Assembly (NCBI GenBank): GCA_963704615.1
Contig: OY969923.1
Span: forward strand, 496,001 to 560,000
Direction of reading: 5' to 3'
Source: Bog-756 sp963704615
GTDB taxonomy: Bacteria > Actinomycetota > Acidimicrobiia > Acidimicrobiales > RAAP-2
DNA length: 64,000 nt
Each line of letters starts with the position of its first letter. The first letter of the stretch is position 1. The position numbers and the translations under genes were made by a program. This document shows, piece after piece, positions 43,446-52,209 of the stretch. The notes under the pieces were generated by a model. It ran no database searches, was not told where the DNA came from, and worked only from the letters and a program-made list of their open reading frames with translations.

Positions 43446-43585
43446 GGAGGCACCCTACGCCGCGGGTCAACGGTCCGCCCTGCCGCCACTCGCCGCACTG
43501 TCGTCGGCCGGCCCAGCTCACCGGGCCCGTCCCGTGGCCGTGGCCTCCCGGCCCTGGGATACTCGGAGGGAGCGAAAGGGGTTCC

Positions 43586-44794
43586 ATGCCGTACTGCGAG
43601 GGTCGGGTCGTCCACGACGCCGATGCCCACCTCATGGAGACGCCCACCTGGCTGCGCGACCACGCCGAGGCCCGATACCGCGACCGCCTCCCGGAGCTGC
43701 GGTATCCGAGCGGCAACGAGCTCCGCCAGACCGGCAGCCCCGAGGAGCAGCAGCGAGACCTGGTGGCCTCCTTCGAACGCTTGGCCGACCGTCACCGCAG
43801 CGAGGAGTACCGGTCCGCCGAGGAGGCGGAGATCATGCAACGCAAGAACTTCGCCGCCACCGGCAGCTTCATCGCCGAGGACCGACCGCGGGCCTTGGAT
43901 CTCCTCGGGTTCAGCAGTCAGCTCATCTTCAACACGTTCCACAACGGTCGACTGCACGATCTCGAACACAGTGGTGACGTCGAGCTGGCCTACGCCGCGG
44001 CCCGGGCCCACAACCGGGGGATGCTCGAGTTCTGCGCCGTCGACCGACGTCTCCTTCCCTCCTGCTACGTGCCCCTGGTCGATCCGATCGAGGCGGTCCG
44101 CGCCGCGGGCCAGGCCCTCGAGCAGGATGCGGCCGCTCTTCTGGTGGCATCGGGTTGTCCGGCTTCGTTCTCACCCAGTCATCGCGACCTGTTCGGGGTG
44201 TGGGCCCAGGCCGAGGAGGCCGGCATCCCGGTCGTGTTCCACGTCGGCGGCACCGGCCCGCTCATCGACCCCCACTACTTCGTCAACGGCCTTCCCGTTC
44301 CCCACGACTTTCACGGCGGTGACGAGAATTTCCGATCGGTCGACTTCATGGGGATCCCGGTTCCCCCGGCCCAGACCCTGGCCACCCTGATCTTCGACGG
44401 CGTGCTCGAGCAGTTCCCCGACCTGCGCATCGGGGTCATCGAACAGGGAGCCATCTGGGTACCGTCGTGGTTGCGCCAGATGGAGTCGGCTTTCGAGGCT
44501 TTCCGCCGTCATGAGGACCGACTGCAGGCCCTTTCGCTCCGACCGGCCGACTACGTCCACCGGCAGGTCCGCTTCACCCCGTATCCCACCGAGGACGTGG
44601 GGTGGATCGTCGAGCAGGGAGGGTCGGACTTGGTGATGTTCTCGTCGGACTATCCCCACGTCGAGGGAGGACGCAAGCCGGTCGAGCGCTTCGAGGCGTC
44701 ACTGGGCGAGGCCAGCGACGAGGTGCGGCGCCAGTTCTACCAGGACAACTTCCTCGACCTGATGGGGGCGGCCGGCTCCGGTCTGGCCGCCTGA
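43586..44794 (+). CDS. Amidohydrolase family 2 (ACMSD-like) metal-dependent hydrolase
   Basis: A 402-residue TIM-barrel hydrolase or decarboxylase. N-terminal VHDADAHLMETP metal site, VVFHVGGTGPL with metal His, GVIEQGAIWVPSWLRQME and MFSSDYPHVEGG with catalytic Asp. Large actinobacterial family often placed beside CoA ligases; acts on an aromatic or lactone substrate, unknown here. AAAGGGG precedes the ATG. The stop lies in a 20-bp tandem duplication. Confidence 0.9.
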   Translation: MPYCEGRVVHDADAHLMETPTWLRDHAEARYRDRLPELRYPSGNELRQTGSPEEQQRDLVASFERLADRHRSEEYRSAEEAEIMQRKNFAATGSFIAEDRPRALDLLGFSSQLIFNTFHNGRLHDLEHSGDVELAYAAARAHNRGMLEFCAVDRRLLPSCYVPLVDPIEAVRAAGQALEQDAAALLVASGCPASFSPSHRDLFGVWAQAEEAGIPVVFHVGGTGPLIDPHYFVNGLPVPHDFHGGDENFRSVDFMGIPVPPAQTLATLIFDGVLEQFPDLRIGVIEQGAIWVPSWLRQMESAFEAFRRHEDRLQALSLRPADYVHRQVRFTPYPTEDVGWIVEQGGSDLVMFSSDYPHVEGGRKPVERFEASLGEASDEVRRQFYQDNFLDLMGAAGSGLAA

Positions 44795-44828
44795 GGCTTC
44801 CCGACTACGCCTGAGGCTTCCCGACTAC
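44789..44828. repeat. 20-bp tandem duplication at convergent gene ends
   Basis: GCCTGAGGCTTCCCGACTAC at 44789-44808 is repeated exactly at 44809-44828. The left copy contains the TGA stop of the amidohydrolase; the right copy contains the stop of the CX5C/GYW protein (read on minus). A recent duplication of the intergenic junction. Confidence 0.92.
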
Positions 44829-46891
44829 GAGGTCACGCCGACCACCGGGGCGGCCAATGGTATGCCGACCAGCGAGCCGAGGAAGATGGCGCTGCCGAAG
44901 GCGTACACCGCGCCATCCGCGCCGACCAGCCAGTAGCCCACTCCGTCCGGGGTGCGGGTCACCCCCACGATGGGAACGGGATCGACGATTCCCTGTCCGG
45001 GGACCGATCCGAAGTAGCCGGCATTGCCCAGGGCGAACACTCCGCCATCGGAGGCCACCTCCCAGTAACCGCCCCCGTCCGGGGTGGCGGCCATGCCCAC
45101 GATGGGCCGGTTGAGGGTGAGGGCGCCGAGAGAGCCCTCGAACGTGGCGCTCCCGAAGTTGAACACCCCGCCGTCGGAGGCCACCTCCCAGTAGCCGGCT
45201 CCGTCGGGGGCGGCCACGAGGCCCACGATCGGTTTGTTGAGGGCCTGGCCGCCCATCGAACCGTAGAAGGCGGCATCTCCGAAGCTGAACACCCCGCCGT
45301 CGGAGGCCACCTCCCAGTAACCGTTCCCGTCGGGGGTGGCGGCGATCCCCACGATCGGTTTGTTGAGGGGGTGTCCACCCATCGAGCCCTCGAACGTGGC
45401 GCTCCCGAAGTTGAACACCCCGCCGTCGGAGGCCACCTCCCAGTAACCGTTCCCGTCGGGGGTGGCGGCGATGCCTACGATTGGTTCGTCGAGGGGTTGG
45501 CCGGCCATGGATCCGGAGAACGGGGCGTTCCCCAGGTTGAAGATCCCGCCGTCACGCGCCGTCAGGACGATCCCCTGGTTGGACGAGGGGGGGAGGACCA
45601 GCTGCTCGATGAGGCTCTGGAGACCGGGGTTGTTCCCGCCGTTGGGATTGGTCACTGAGCTCCCCGTCGCCCAACAGGACGTGCCCCGGAGACAGGTCAC
45701 CGAGTTGAGGAAGGCCAGAGCGGTGACATCGGGGATGGGCTGAATCGACCACGACGAGCCGTTCCAGCCCTCGATCATGGGTTGGGGATCGAACCCGTTC
45801 CCGCCCCCGCCCCCCAATGTCCCGTAGGACCCGGCGGCCCAGCAGCTGTTGGCGTCGAGGCAGGTGACGTCGGCAAGGAGATTGCCGCCCGGTTGGTCAG
45901 GGGTCGACACCACCGACCACGAGGATCCGTTCCACCGCTCCATCAGAGTGCCGCCGGCGTCACCGACCGCATCCATCGTCGAACCCGAGGCCCAACAGTC
46001 CGACGCGGTGACACAGGTCACGCTGGCCAGGTAGCTCGGCTGGGGGGCACCGCTGGGGACGATCGACCAGGTGGAGCCGTTCCAGTTCTCGATGACGGCC
46101 TGATTGCCGACTGCCTGGGGAAAGATGGGGAGGAAGTTCGGCATCTGCTGATTGGGGCCGGCCACTCCGGCCGCCCAGCAGTCGGACGGGCTGACGCACG
46201 TGACGCCATCGAGCTGGTCGTAGGTCTGACCCGATGGAGCCGCCGGGACGATGGTCCACGCCGTCCCGTTCCAGTGGTCGATCAACATGTTCTGCTCGTC
46301 GCTGTCGGCCGCCGTCGTATCTCCCACGGCCCAGCAGTCCGAGATGGAGGTGCAGCTCACATCGCGGAGAATGGCCCCGGCGGCACCGCTGGGCTCGGGA
46401 CTGGGGACGACCGACCAGGTGGAGCCGTTCCAGTTCTCGGTGAGTGGACCGGTGGCTCCACCGGTGCCGTCGGTTACTGCTCCCACCGCCCAACAGTCCG
46501 AACTGGTGGCACAGGTCACCCCGAAGAACCCGTAGCCATTGCCGCCGGACGGCGTCGAGCTGGCCACCGGTGCCCAACTGGTGCCGTTCCATTTGTCGAT
46601 GAGACCGGTGAACGACGCGTTGTTGTTGAAGCTCACGATGGTGATACCCACCGACCAGCACTCGAAGGAGTTGGCGCACGCGGTGCCCAGGGGAACGTTG
46701 TCCGACCCTGACGTCGGGCTGGTCACGATGGTCCAGCCCGAAGGGAGGGCGGCATGGGCCGACTGCAGTTGCACGGCAACCAGGGTGATCGCCGCTGCCG
46801 CCACCGCGGTCGCCACCAACGTCCGCAGCAACCTCATCCGCCGGCGGCTTCGCGCCCGATTTCCGCCCAACCGAAACGTGTCATTGACCAT
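44825..46891 (-). CDS. Secreted protein: seven CX5C repeats fused to six GYW/DGG repeats
   Basis: A 688-residue exported protein. Signal peptide LVATAVAAAAITLVAVQLQS ending AHA. Residues about 70-430 carry seven repeats with VTC-x5-C-WAxG and ENWNGSTWS, the same architecture as the proteins at 1991 and 21600 but with C-W after the second cysteine. From about 435 six repeats of about 42 residues follow: GYWEVASDGGVFNFGSA, then PIVGIAATPDG. This second repeat type is frequent in secreted actinobacterial proteins and may form another propeller or solenoid. Two of the second-type repeats share about 60 identical bases (near 45135 and 45388), indicating recent duplication or gene conversion. ATG46891; ATG46837 is possible. 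Confidence 0.83.
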   Translation of the reverse strand: MVNDTFRLGGNRARSRRRMRLLRTLVATAVAAAAITLVAVQLQSAHAALPSGWTIVTSPTSGSDNVPLGTACANSFECWSVGITIVSFNNNASFTGLIDKWNGTSWAPVASSTPSGGNGYGFFGVTCATSSDCWAVGAVTDGTGGATGPLTENWNGSTWSVVPSPEPSGAAGAILRDVSCTSISDCWAVGDTTAADSDEQNMLIDHWNGTAWTIVPAAPSGQTYDQLDGVTCVSPSDCWAAGVAGPNQQMPNFLPIFPQAVGNQAVIENWNGSTWSIVPSGAPQPSYLASVTCVTASDCWASGSTMDAVGDAGGTLMERWNGSSWSVVSTPDQPGGNLLADVTCLDANSCWAAGSYGTLGGGGGNGFDPQPMIEGWNGSSWSIQPIPDVTALAFLNSVTCLRGTSCWATGSSVTNPNGGNNPGLQSLIEQLVLPPSSNQGIVLTARDGGIFNLGNAPFSGSMAGQPLDEPIVGIAATPDGNGYWEVASDGGVFNFGSATFEGSMGGHPLNKPIVGIAATPDGNGYWEVASDGGVFSFGDAAFYGSMGGQALNKPIVGLVAAPDGAGYWEVASDGGVFNFGSATFEGSLGALTLNRPIVGMAATPDGGGYWEVASDGGVFALGNAGYFGSVPGQGIVDPVPIVGVTRTPDGVGYWLVGADGAVYAFGSAIFLGSLVGIPLAAPVVGVTS

Positions 46892-47097
46892 GCCAAAATG
46901 GTGACACGCACCGAAGGGTTTTCGGTGGATCCGCCCCGGAGGGCTTCACGACCGTGGCCGACGGTGGTGACCCGACGAACCCCCTCCGGCGGCACGGCGA
47001 CGGCGCCCGGGACGGGGGCCGTGTCCGTTCCCGGTGTTCCTGAATTACCCTGGCACCCGGTTGGGCAACGCAACCCGAGCGCGCCGGAGGGCCGACC

Positions 47098-47779
47098 ATG
47101 AGTGACGTGACCAAACCGGTGGTGGTGCTGTTCGACGTGGACGAGACCCTGGTCCACACGGGCGGGGCCGGGGCCCGGAGCTGGAAGCGCGGCCTTCGAG
47201 AAGATCTACGGCGTCCCGGCCGACATCGGCAAGCACACCTCGGCGGGCGAGACCGACCCGCAGGTGGCTCGGGAGACCTTCACCGGGGTGATGGGGCGTG
47301 AACCCACCGACGACGAGCTCGACCATCTCTATGCCCAGTACCTGCTGCATCTGGCGGACGACATCCTGGTGGCCCCCCAGTACCGGGTGCTCCCCGGGGC
47401 CGAGCAGACCCTACGGGCCCTGGGCGAGGCGGGGGTGATGCTCGCTGTCGTCTCCGGCGCCATGGAGGGAGCGGCGCGCACCAAGCTGGTGCCGGCCAAC
47501 CTCAACCGCTTCTTCATCTTCGGCACCTACGGTTCGGACTCGCCCGACCGGGCCGAGCTGACCCGGTTGGGCATCGAGAAGGCGACGCGTCTGCACCGTG
47601 GGTTGACCCCCTCCCAGGTCTTCGTGGTGGGCGACACCCCCCGTGACATCGAGGCGGCCCAGGCGGCCGGGGCGGTGTCGGTGGGTGTGGCCACCGGCCA
47701 CTACTCGGTGGACGAGCTCACATCAGCGGGAGGCGACCACGTGCTCTCGTCGCTGGAGGAGACCTTCCCCGGGCTGTGA
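47098..47779 (+). pseudogene. HAD-superfamily hydrolase, one frame break
   Basis: Frame one (from ATG47098, GGAGGG upstream) encodes PVVVLFDVDETLVHTGGAGA with the nucleophile Asp, up to about 47190. The rest is one frame away: AFEKIYGVPADIGKHTSAGE, TRALGEAG-like cap, AVVSGA and VFVVGDTPRDIEAAQAAGA with the Mg-binding Asp. A single extra base near 47190 (AAGCGCGG) separates the parts. A phosphoglycolate-phosphatase-like enzyme of about 226 residues would result. May be a sequence error rather than a true pseudogene because no other damage is seen. Confidence 0.82.
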
Positions 47780-47789
47780 CGACCGCTGT

Positions 47790-48230
47790 TCAGCGGGGTT
47801 CGCAGATGACCACGGGGATGGCCCGCTCGGTACGGCGCTGGTACCCGTCGTAGCCCTTGTAGGAGGCCACGATCCGGGGCCACAGTTGCGCCCTCTCCTC
47901 CTCGGTGGCGGTGCGGGCGCGCATCGGTCGGCGTCGACCCGACAGGGTCAGCTCGATGTCAGGGTGGGCGACGATGTTGCTGTACCAGTCGGGGTCGCGG
48001 TCGTCGCCACCCTTGGAGGCCACCAGCACCACCCGATCGCCATCGATGACAGGAGCGGTGAGCATGGTCGAACGAGCGCGGCCGGTCTTTCGCCCGAGGG
48101 TGTGCAGCTCGACGACGGGCATGCCGAAGGCCGAGCTCAGCACCCGGCCTCCGGTCAGATGGAGGATTGTCCGGTGGGTCTTGCTCATGGCTTTGAGGCC
48201 CACGTCGGCGACCGTCTGTTGCACACTCAT
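47790..48230 (-). CDS. Deazaflavin (F420)-dependent nitroreductase, Ddn family
   Basis: A 146-residue split-barrel protein: VVELHTLGRKTGRARSTMLT is the F420-binding signature of Ddn, followed by VVLVASKGGDDRDPDWYSNI and AHPDIELTLSGRRR. Family members use reduced F420 to reduce quinones or nitroimidazoles. Usual length. Supports an F420-making actinobacterium. Confidence 0.92.
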   Translation of the reverse strand: MSVQQTVADVGLKAMSKTHRTILHLTGGRVLSSAFGMPVVELHTLGRKTGRARSTMLTAPVIDGDRVVLVASKGGDDRDPDWYSNIVAHPDIELTLSGRRRPMRARTATEEERAQLWPRIVASYKGYDGYQRRTERAIPVVICEPR

Positions 48231-48313
48231 GGGCCGACCTTAACCATCGGAACCGCCGATCCCGTCCAACCGCGGGAGGGGGCGGAAGGTGACCGCCACC
48301 GCTCCATCACGGC

Positions 48314-48781
48314 TCAGGACGACGGTTGCTCGCTCTGGAGACCGTCCCACGACCAGTGAGGAACGGGAAGATCGGCAGGGACGACCGATCCGTGTGGCGA
48401 GTAGGAGTGCACCAGTCGCACCGCCCACTCCATGTACGAGCGCAGCCCGTCGCGGAACTCGGGATCCTCGGGGAGGCCGGCGCCATCGGCGGCGGCAACG
48501 AAGCACTCGACGAAGCGGTGGCCCAGGTCCTCGTCGGCACCCGTCCCGGCGTGAAGGGTCAGCATGCCCGACTGGCCCCCGCACGATTCCGAAAAGGTGG
48601 GCGGGCCGCCGAAGACCTCGGCCCAATAGGTGGCCAGGCGCTCGACGTGCTCCGGATGTCCCGGATGGGAGAAGGGATGGTTGAGCACCGGGTCGGCCAG
48701 GCACCGCTCGTGGTGGGCCGCGGCCAGGGCGTGAAGCGCCGGTGGGCCACCGGCGAACTCGACCATCGACGGACGGGTCAC
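48314..48781 (-). CDS. Truncated hemoglobin (group II-like globin)
   Basis: A 155-residue globin-like protein: LATYWAEVFGGPPTFSE, MLTLHAGTGADEDLGHRFVE (containing the likely proximal His) and YMEWAVRLVHSYSPHG. The pattern matches group II truncated hemoglobins, heme proteins that bind O2 or NO. GTG start. Separate unit between the Ddn and cupin genes. Confidence 0.8.
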   Translation of the reverse strand: MTRPSMVEFAGGPPALHALAAAHHERCLADPVLNHPFSHPGHPEHVERLATYWAEVFGGPPTFSESCGGQSGMLTLHAGTGADEDLGHRFVECFVAAADGAGLPEDPEFRDGLRSYMEWAVRLVHSYSPHGSVVPADLPVPHWSWDGLQSEQPSS

Positions 48782-48828
48782 AGGTCCTAGGTTCCCACGT
48801 GGGCGGCCGGCCGGCCCCCACCATCTGC

Positions 48829-49146
48829 TCAGTCCTTGAGCTCGACCACGACTTCGAGGTAGGGCTCTTCCCCGACGTTGCGGGCCGACTCCACACCGCC
48901 CCGGCTGACCTCGACGACGGCACCGGGGATGACGTCGGCCTCGAAGTACTGGCGGAACGGCCCTACAGAGTCGGGCTCGGGCACCACGGCGATGCGGTCA
49001 CCGGCCACCTGGACGAGGAGGTGGTCGAGGGCGTGCCGGTGGACGTCGCCCTGTTGACCCGGGTCGAGGCGGACCTCCCACACCCGTACCCGGTCGTTCT
49101 CGAACAGCAGCTTCGTCCCGACGTCACCGAGGACCCGTTCGGTCAT
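48829..49146 (-). CDS. Small cupin-domain protein
   Basis: A 105-residue single cupin: LLFENDRVRVWEVRLDPGQQ, GDVHRHALDHLLVQVAGD with the two metal-coordinating histidines, and NVGEEPYLEVVVELKD. Often sensors or small enzymes. It overlaps the upstream TetR gene by four bases and so is co-transcribed with it. Confidence 0.87.
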   Translation of the reverse strand: MTERVLGDVGTKLLFENDRVRVWEVRLDPGQQGDVHRHALDHLLVQVAGDRIAVVPEPDSVGPFRQYFEADVIPGAVVEVSRGGVESARNVGEEPYLEVVVELKD

Positions 49147-49781
49147 CGCTGGTTTGCCCCGGCCAGGCCGCAGCCGCGCAGGGAGAACTGCACCGCGTGC
49201 TCGATCTCTGTCGGGGACGGTCGTGTGCGCACGAGGAGATGCGAGTGGAGCATGCCGAACACCAGGCGGTTGATGGCCTCGGCGTCCCGGCGGGCCTCAC
49301 GGGTCGGTCCGGGGATGGCCTCGGCCAGCAGGGTGACCACCAGGTCGACCGACTCACGCTGCTCGTCGGGGAACAGCTCCCACAGGCGGCCCTCGTTGGC
49401 CACGAACGGCCGCGTGCGGGCCGCGGCGCGGGCGTTGGAGGCCTGAGCCAACACCCCCTCGATCCAGGCGCGCACCCGGGCCTCGGGCGAGGTCGCCTTG
49501 TCCATCCGGTGGGCCAGGTAGTCAACCAGCCGGCGCCTCCCGTCATCCAACAGGACCAACATGAGCTCGTCCTTGGACCGGAAGTAGCGGTAGAAGCCCT
49601 GGGTCGAGAGACCGCAGTGCCCGAGGATGTCACGCAGGGACGGCTCGAGGTTTCCGGTCTCCTCGATGTACTCGTAGGTGGCCTCCACGATCCGCTGCAT
49701 CTCTTGGGCGTACTCGGCCTCACGCTCGGCCAGGGTGCGCTCGACCGCTCGGCGGGCCAAGGTCTCGGTCAGTCGTGGCAT
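49143..49781 (-). CDS. TetR/AcrR-family regulator
   Basis: A 212-residue TetR protein. Helix-turn-helix LRDILGHCGLSTQGFYRYFR followed by SKDELMLVLLDDGRRRLV, then a helical ligand-binding domain. ATG49781 with GGAG upstream. Divergent from the CoA ligase at 49872; a 13-bp palindrome lies between them (49833-49845) and related copies stand before the oxidoreductase operon. It is therefore the best candidate regulator for both transcription units (inference). Confidence 0.9.
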   Translation of the reverse strand: MPRLTETLARRAVERTLAEREAEYAQEMQRIVEATYEYIEETGNLEPSLRDILGHCGLSTQGFYRYFRSKDELMLVLLDDGRRRLVDYLAHRMDKATSPEARVRAWIEGVLAQASNARAAARTRPFVANEGRLWELFPDEQRESVDLVVTLLAEAIPGPTREARRDAEAINRLVFGMLHSHLLVRTRPSPTEIEHAVQFSLRGCGLAGANQR

Positions 49782-49832
49782 GGCGCTCCGTCCTGTGCAC
49801 ACGCTCCTGCAGCGCGTCGTTCCTTCACTCTA

Positions 49833-49845
49833 AGATCGGTGTTCT
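49833..49845. promoter_or_regulatory. 13-bp palindromic site, TetR/CoA-ligase divergent promoter
   Basis: AGATCGGTGTTCT, an imperfect copy of AGAACNNTGTTCT, lies 26 bases before the CoA ligase start and 51 bases before the TetR start. It is preceded by TA, the same as the copy at 51361. Confidence 0.5.
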
Positions 49846-49871
49846 CCCACAGCAAGAGCAGCGAGCCCAGG

Positions 49872-51314
49872 ATGACCACGAAGAACCTGTTGATCGGCGA
49901 TGTCTTCGCCAACGCGGCGCGAGCCGTGCCCGACCGGGACGCCGTCGTGCTGGGCGACGACTCGCTCAGCTTTGCCGAGCTCGATGCCACGGCCGACCGG
50001 TGGGCGGCGACGCTTGGTCCCCTGGGGGTCGGGCGGGGATCGCGGGTGGTGCTGTGGAGTGCCACCCACCTCGGTGCCGTCCCGCTCTTCGCCGCCCTGA
50101 GCAAGATGGGGGCCATCTTCGTCCCGGTCAACGGCCTGCTCGGGGAGGGCGAAGCCGCCGACATCCTGTCCGGGTGCCGACCGGTCCTGGTGGTCACCGA
50201 CACCGCCCGTCTCGTGCCCGCCGCCATCCCCTCGATCACCCTCGACCAACTGGGTGAGCGGGCCTCTTCATCGGATCCCGTCCCCGCTCACCTCGAGGGT
50301 CTCTCGGGATCCGATCCCCACGTCGCCTTCTTCACCAGCGGGAGCACGGGTCGGCCGAAGGGGGCTGTCCTCTCCCATGAGACCAGCTACCTGCGCACTC
50401 ATCCGGGCGCCCTGCTCGAGCCCCGCGGGGCCATGGTCTGTCCTTACCCCCTCTTCCACATGGGAGCCTGGACCATCGCTCTCCAGCAGTGGCAGGCCCG
50501 GGACACCGTCGTCCTTCTCGAATCAGCCGGGGCCGAGGAGATCTGCACCGCCGTCGACCGGTCCCGGGCCACCCGGCTCAACTGCGTCCCCGCCGTCTGG
50601 CGACGGATCATCGAGCACGCCGCCACCGTGGGGAGCGGTGTGCTCTCGTCGTTGCGTTTTGCCGACACCGGGACCTCGGCCACTCCCCTCGAGCTGCTGA
50701 GTGCCATCGAGGAGACCCTGCCGGAGGCTCGGCTCCGGGTCTTCTACGGCTCGACCGAGGCGGGCAGTGTGGCCTGCCTCGACCATGCCGACATCCGACG
50801 TAAACCCGGGAGCTGCGGTCCGCCCGCCCCCGGCGTGACCGCCCGGGTGGATGAGGACGGCGAACTGTGGGTGGCCAGCCCGGTGCTCTTCGACGGCTAC
50901 CTCGATGATCCCGAGGCCACCGCCGAGTGCCTGGTTGGCGGCTGGTACCGGACCGGTGATCTCGCCGAGGAGGACGCCGACGGCTACCTCAGCATCGTCG
51001 GCCGCACCGGGGACGTGATCCGCACCGGTGGCGAGACGGTGGTGCCCGTCGAGGTCGAGGCGGTGCTGGCCGAACTGCCGGGGTTGGCCGAGGTGGCCGT
51101 GGTGGGCGTGGCCGACCCCACCTGGGGCCAGGTGGTCTGCGCCGTGGTGGTGGTCGCGCCCGGTGGGCCGGAACCCACCGTCGAGATGCTCCGGCGCCAC
51201 TGCCAGGGCCGCCTCGCCGCCTTCAAGCATCCCCGCCGCCTCCGGGTCGTCGACGCTCTGCCCCGCACGGCGGCCACCGGTCAGGTCCGGCGCCGCTTGC
51301 TCGCCACCGAGTAG
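49872..51314 (+). CDS. AMP-binding acyl-CoA synthetase lacking the A10 lysine
   Basis: A 480-residue ANL-superfamily ligase: AFFTSGSTGRPKGAVLSH P-loop, FYGSTEAG, YRTGDLAEEDADGYLSIVGR hinge. At the C-terminus the usual P-x5-GK reads PRTAATGQVRRRLL, so the catalytic lysine needed for adenylation is Gln (codon CAG, one base from AAG). ATG49872 is taken since the longer open frame lies over the divergent TetR gene. If the lysine is really absent the enzyme may be impaired in acyl-adenylate formation or act differently. Confidence 0.88.
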   Translation: MTTKNLLIGDVFANAARAVPDRDAVVLGDDSLSFAELDATADRWAATLGPLGVGRGSRVVLWSATHLGAVPLFAALSKMGAIFVPVNGLLGEGEAADILSGCRPVLVVTDTARLVPAAIPSITLDQLGERASSSDPVPAHLEGLSGSDPHVAFFTSGSTGRPKGAVLSHETSYLRTHPGALLEPRGAMVCPYPLFHMGAWTIALQQWQARDTVVLLESAGAEEICTAVDRSRATRLNCVPAVWRRIIEHAATVGSGVLSSLRFADTGTSATPLELLSAIEETLPEARLRVFYGSTEAGSVACLDHADIRRKPGSCGPPAPGVTARVDEDGELWVASPVLFDGYLDDPEATAECLVGGWYRTGDLAEEDADGYLSIVGRTGDVIRTGGETVVPVEVEAVLAELPGLAEVAVVGVADPTWGQVVCAVVVVAPGGPEPTVEMLRRHCQGRLAAFKHPRRLRVVDALPRTAATGQVRRRLLATE

Positions 51315-51338
51315 CCGGCGCCGGGGCCGTGGGCTTGC

Positions 51339-51373
51339 AGAACACTGTTCTGTGTCCATAAGATCGCTGATCT
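51339..51373. promoter_or_regulatory. Two palindromic operator-like sites before the oxidoreductase operon
   Basis: AGAACACTGTTCT at 51339-51351 (perfect, extended by C and G at its ends) and AGATCGCTGATCT at 51361-51373, immediately before GTG51374. Both fit AGA(A/T)CNNTG(A/T)TCT and match the site at 49833-49845. Binding here would block transcription of the following six genes. Confidence 0.6.
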
Positions 51374-51958
51374 GTGGAGCGCGAGCTGATCATCAGCGGC
51401 ATCGGGGGACAGGGCATCCAGCTGGCCTCGGCCTCCCTGGCCCGGGCCGCGGTGGACGAGGGCCGCGAGGTACAGGTCTTCGGCAGCTACGGCGGAATGA
51501 TGCGGGGCGGGTCGACCGAGTCGACCATCGTCGTGGCCGACGGTCCCCTCGAGGCTCCGCCCACCATCACCTCTGCCTGGTCAGCCATCCTCATGCACCA
51601 CGAGCACGCCGAGCACGCCCGTGGGTGCCTGCGGCCGGGCACCCTGGTTTTGGTCAACAGCACGGTGGTCGGTGAGCCGCCTGACGTCGACGGCTGCATC
51701 GTGGTCGACGTGCCCGCCTCCGATCTGGCCGTGGCCGCCGGCCATGTCATGGCCGCCACCATGGTGATGATCGGCGCCTACGTCGCCGCCACCGGCCTGG
51801 TTGCGCTGCCCTCGCTGGTGCGCTCCTCGTCGGCATCACTCCCGCCCTACCGGACCCAACACGCCGAGCTGAACGAACGGGCGTTGCGGGCCGGCTTCGA
51901 CTCGGTGGCAACCGGATCACACCCGGCCTGGCACGACCATCCAGCCCCGGTCGGATGA
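51374..51958 (+). CDS. 2-oxoacid:ferredoxin oxidoreductase, gamma subunit
   Basis: A 194-residue subunit: ELIISGIGGQGIQLASASLA is the conserved start of gamma domains, then SYGGMMRGGSTEST. With the next three genes it forms an enzyme that oxidatively decarboxylates a 2-oxoacid to its acyl-CoA and reduces ferredoxin. Separate gamma, delta, alpha, beta genes resemble the 2-oxoisovalerate (VOR) or 2-oxoglutarate (KOR) type; substrate not certain. GTG start directly after a palindrome. Confidence 0.9.
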   Translation: MERELIISGIGGQGIQLASASLARAAVDEGREVQVFGSYGGMMRGGSTESTIVVADGPLEAPPTITSAWSAILMHHEHAEHARGCLRPGTLVLVNSTVVGEPPDVDGCIVVDVPASDLAVAAGHVMAATMVMIGAYVAATGLVALPSLVRSSSASLPPYRTQHAELNERALRAGFDSVATGSHPAWHDHPAPVG

Positions 51959-52209
51959 GCGGACCGTTCCCGGTGACCACGCGGGGGACCCTGGTCATCG
52001 ACGTCGACGCCTGCAAGGGGTGCAACCTCTGCATTGCCGCCTGCCCGCCGGGAGTTCTGGTCATGACCGAGCACGAGGTCAACGCGCGGGGTTACAGCTA
52101 CCCGCGGCTGGCTCCGGGGTGCACCGGGTGCGCGGCCTGCTCGCAGATCTGCCCCGACTTCGTGTTCCAGGTGTACAAGTACGACGCCCCCCACGAGGTC
52201 ACCCCATGA
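51955..52209 (+). CDS. 2-oxoacid:ferredoxin oxidoreductase, delta subunit (2[4Fe-4S] ferredoxin)
   Basis: An 84-residue protein with two full four-cysteine clusters, CKGCNLCIAACP and CTGCAACSQICP, each binding a [4Fe-4S] cluster. It carries electrons from the TPP subunit to external ferredoxin. Overlaps the gamma gene by four bases and the alpha gene by four bases. Confidence 0.93.
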   Translation: MSGPFPVTTRGTLVIDVDACKGCNLCIAACPPGVLVMTEHEVNARGYSYPRLAPGCTGCAACSQICPDFVFQVYKYDAPHEVTP

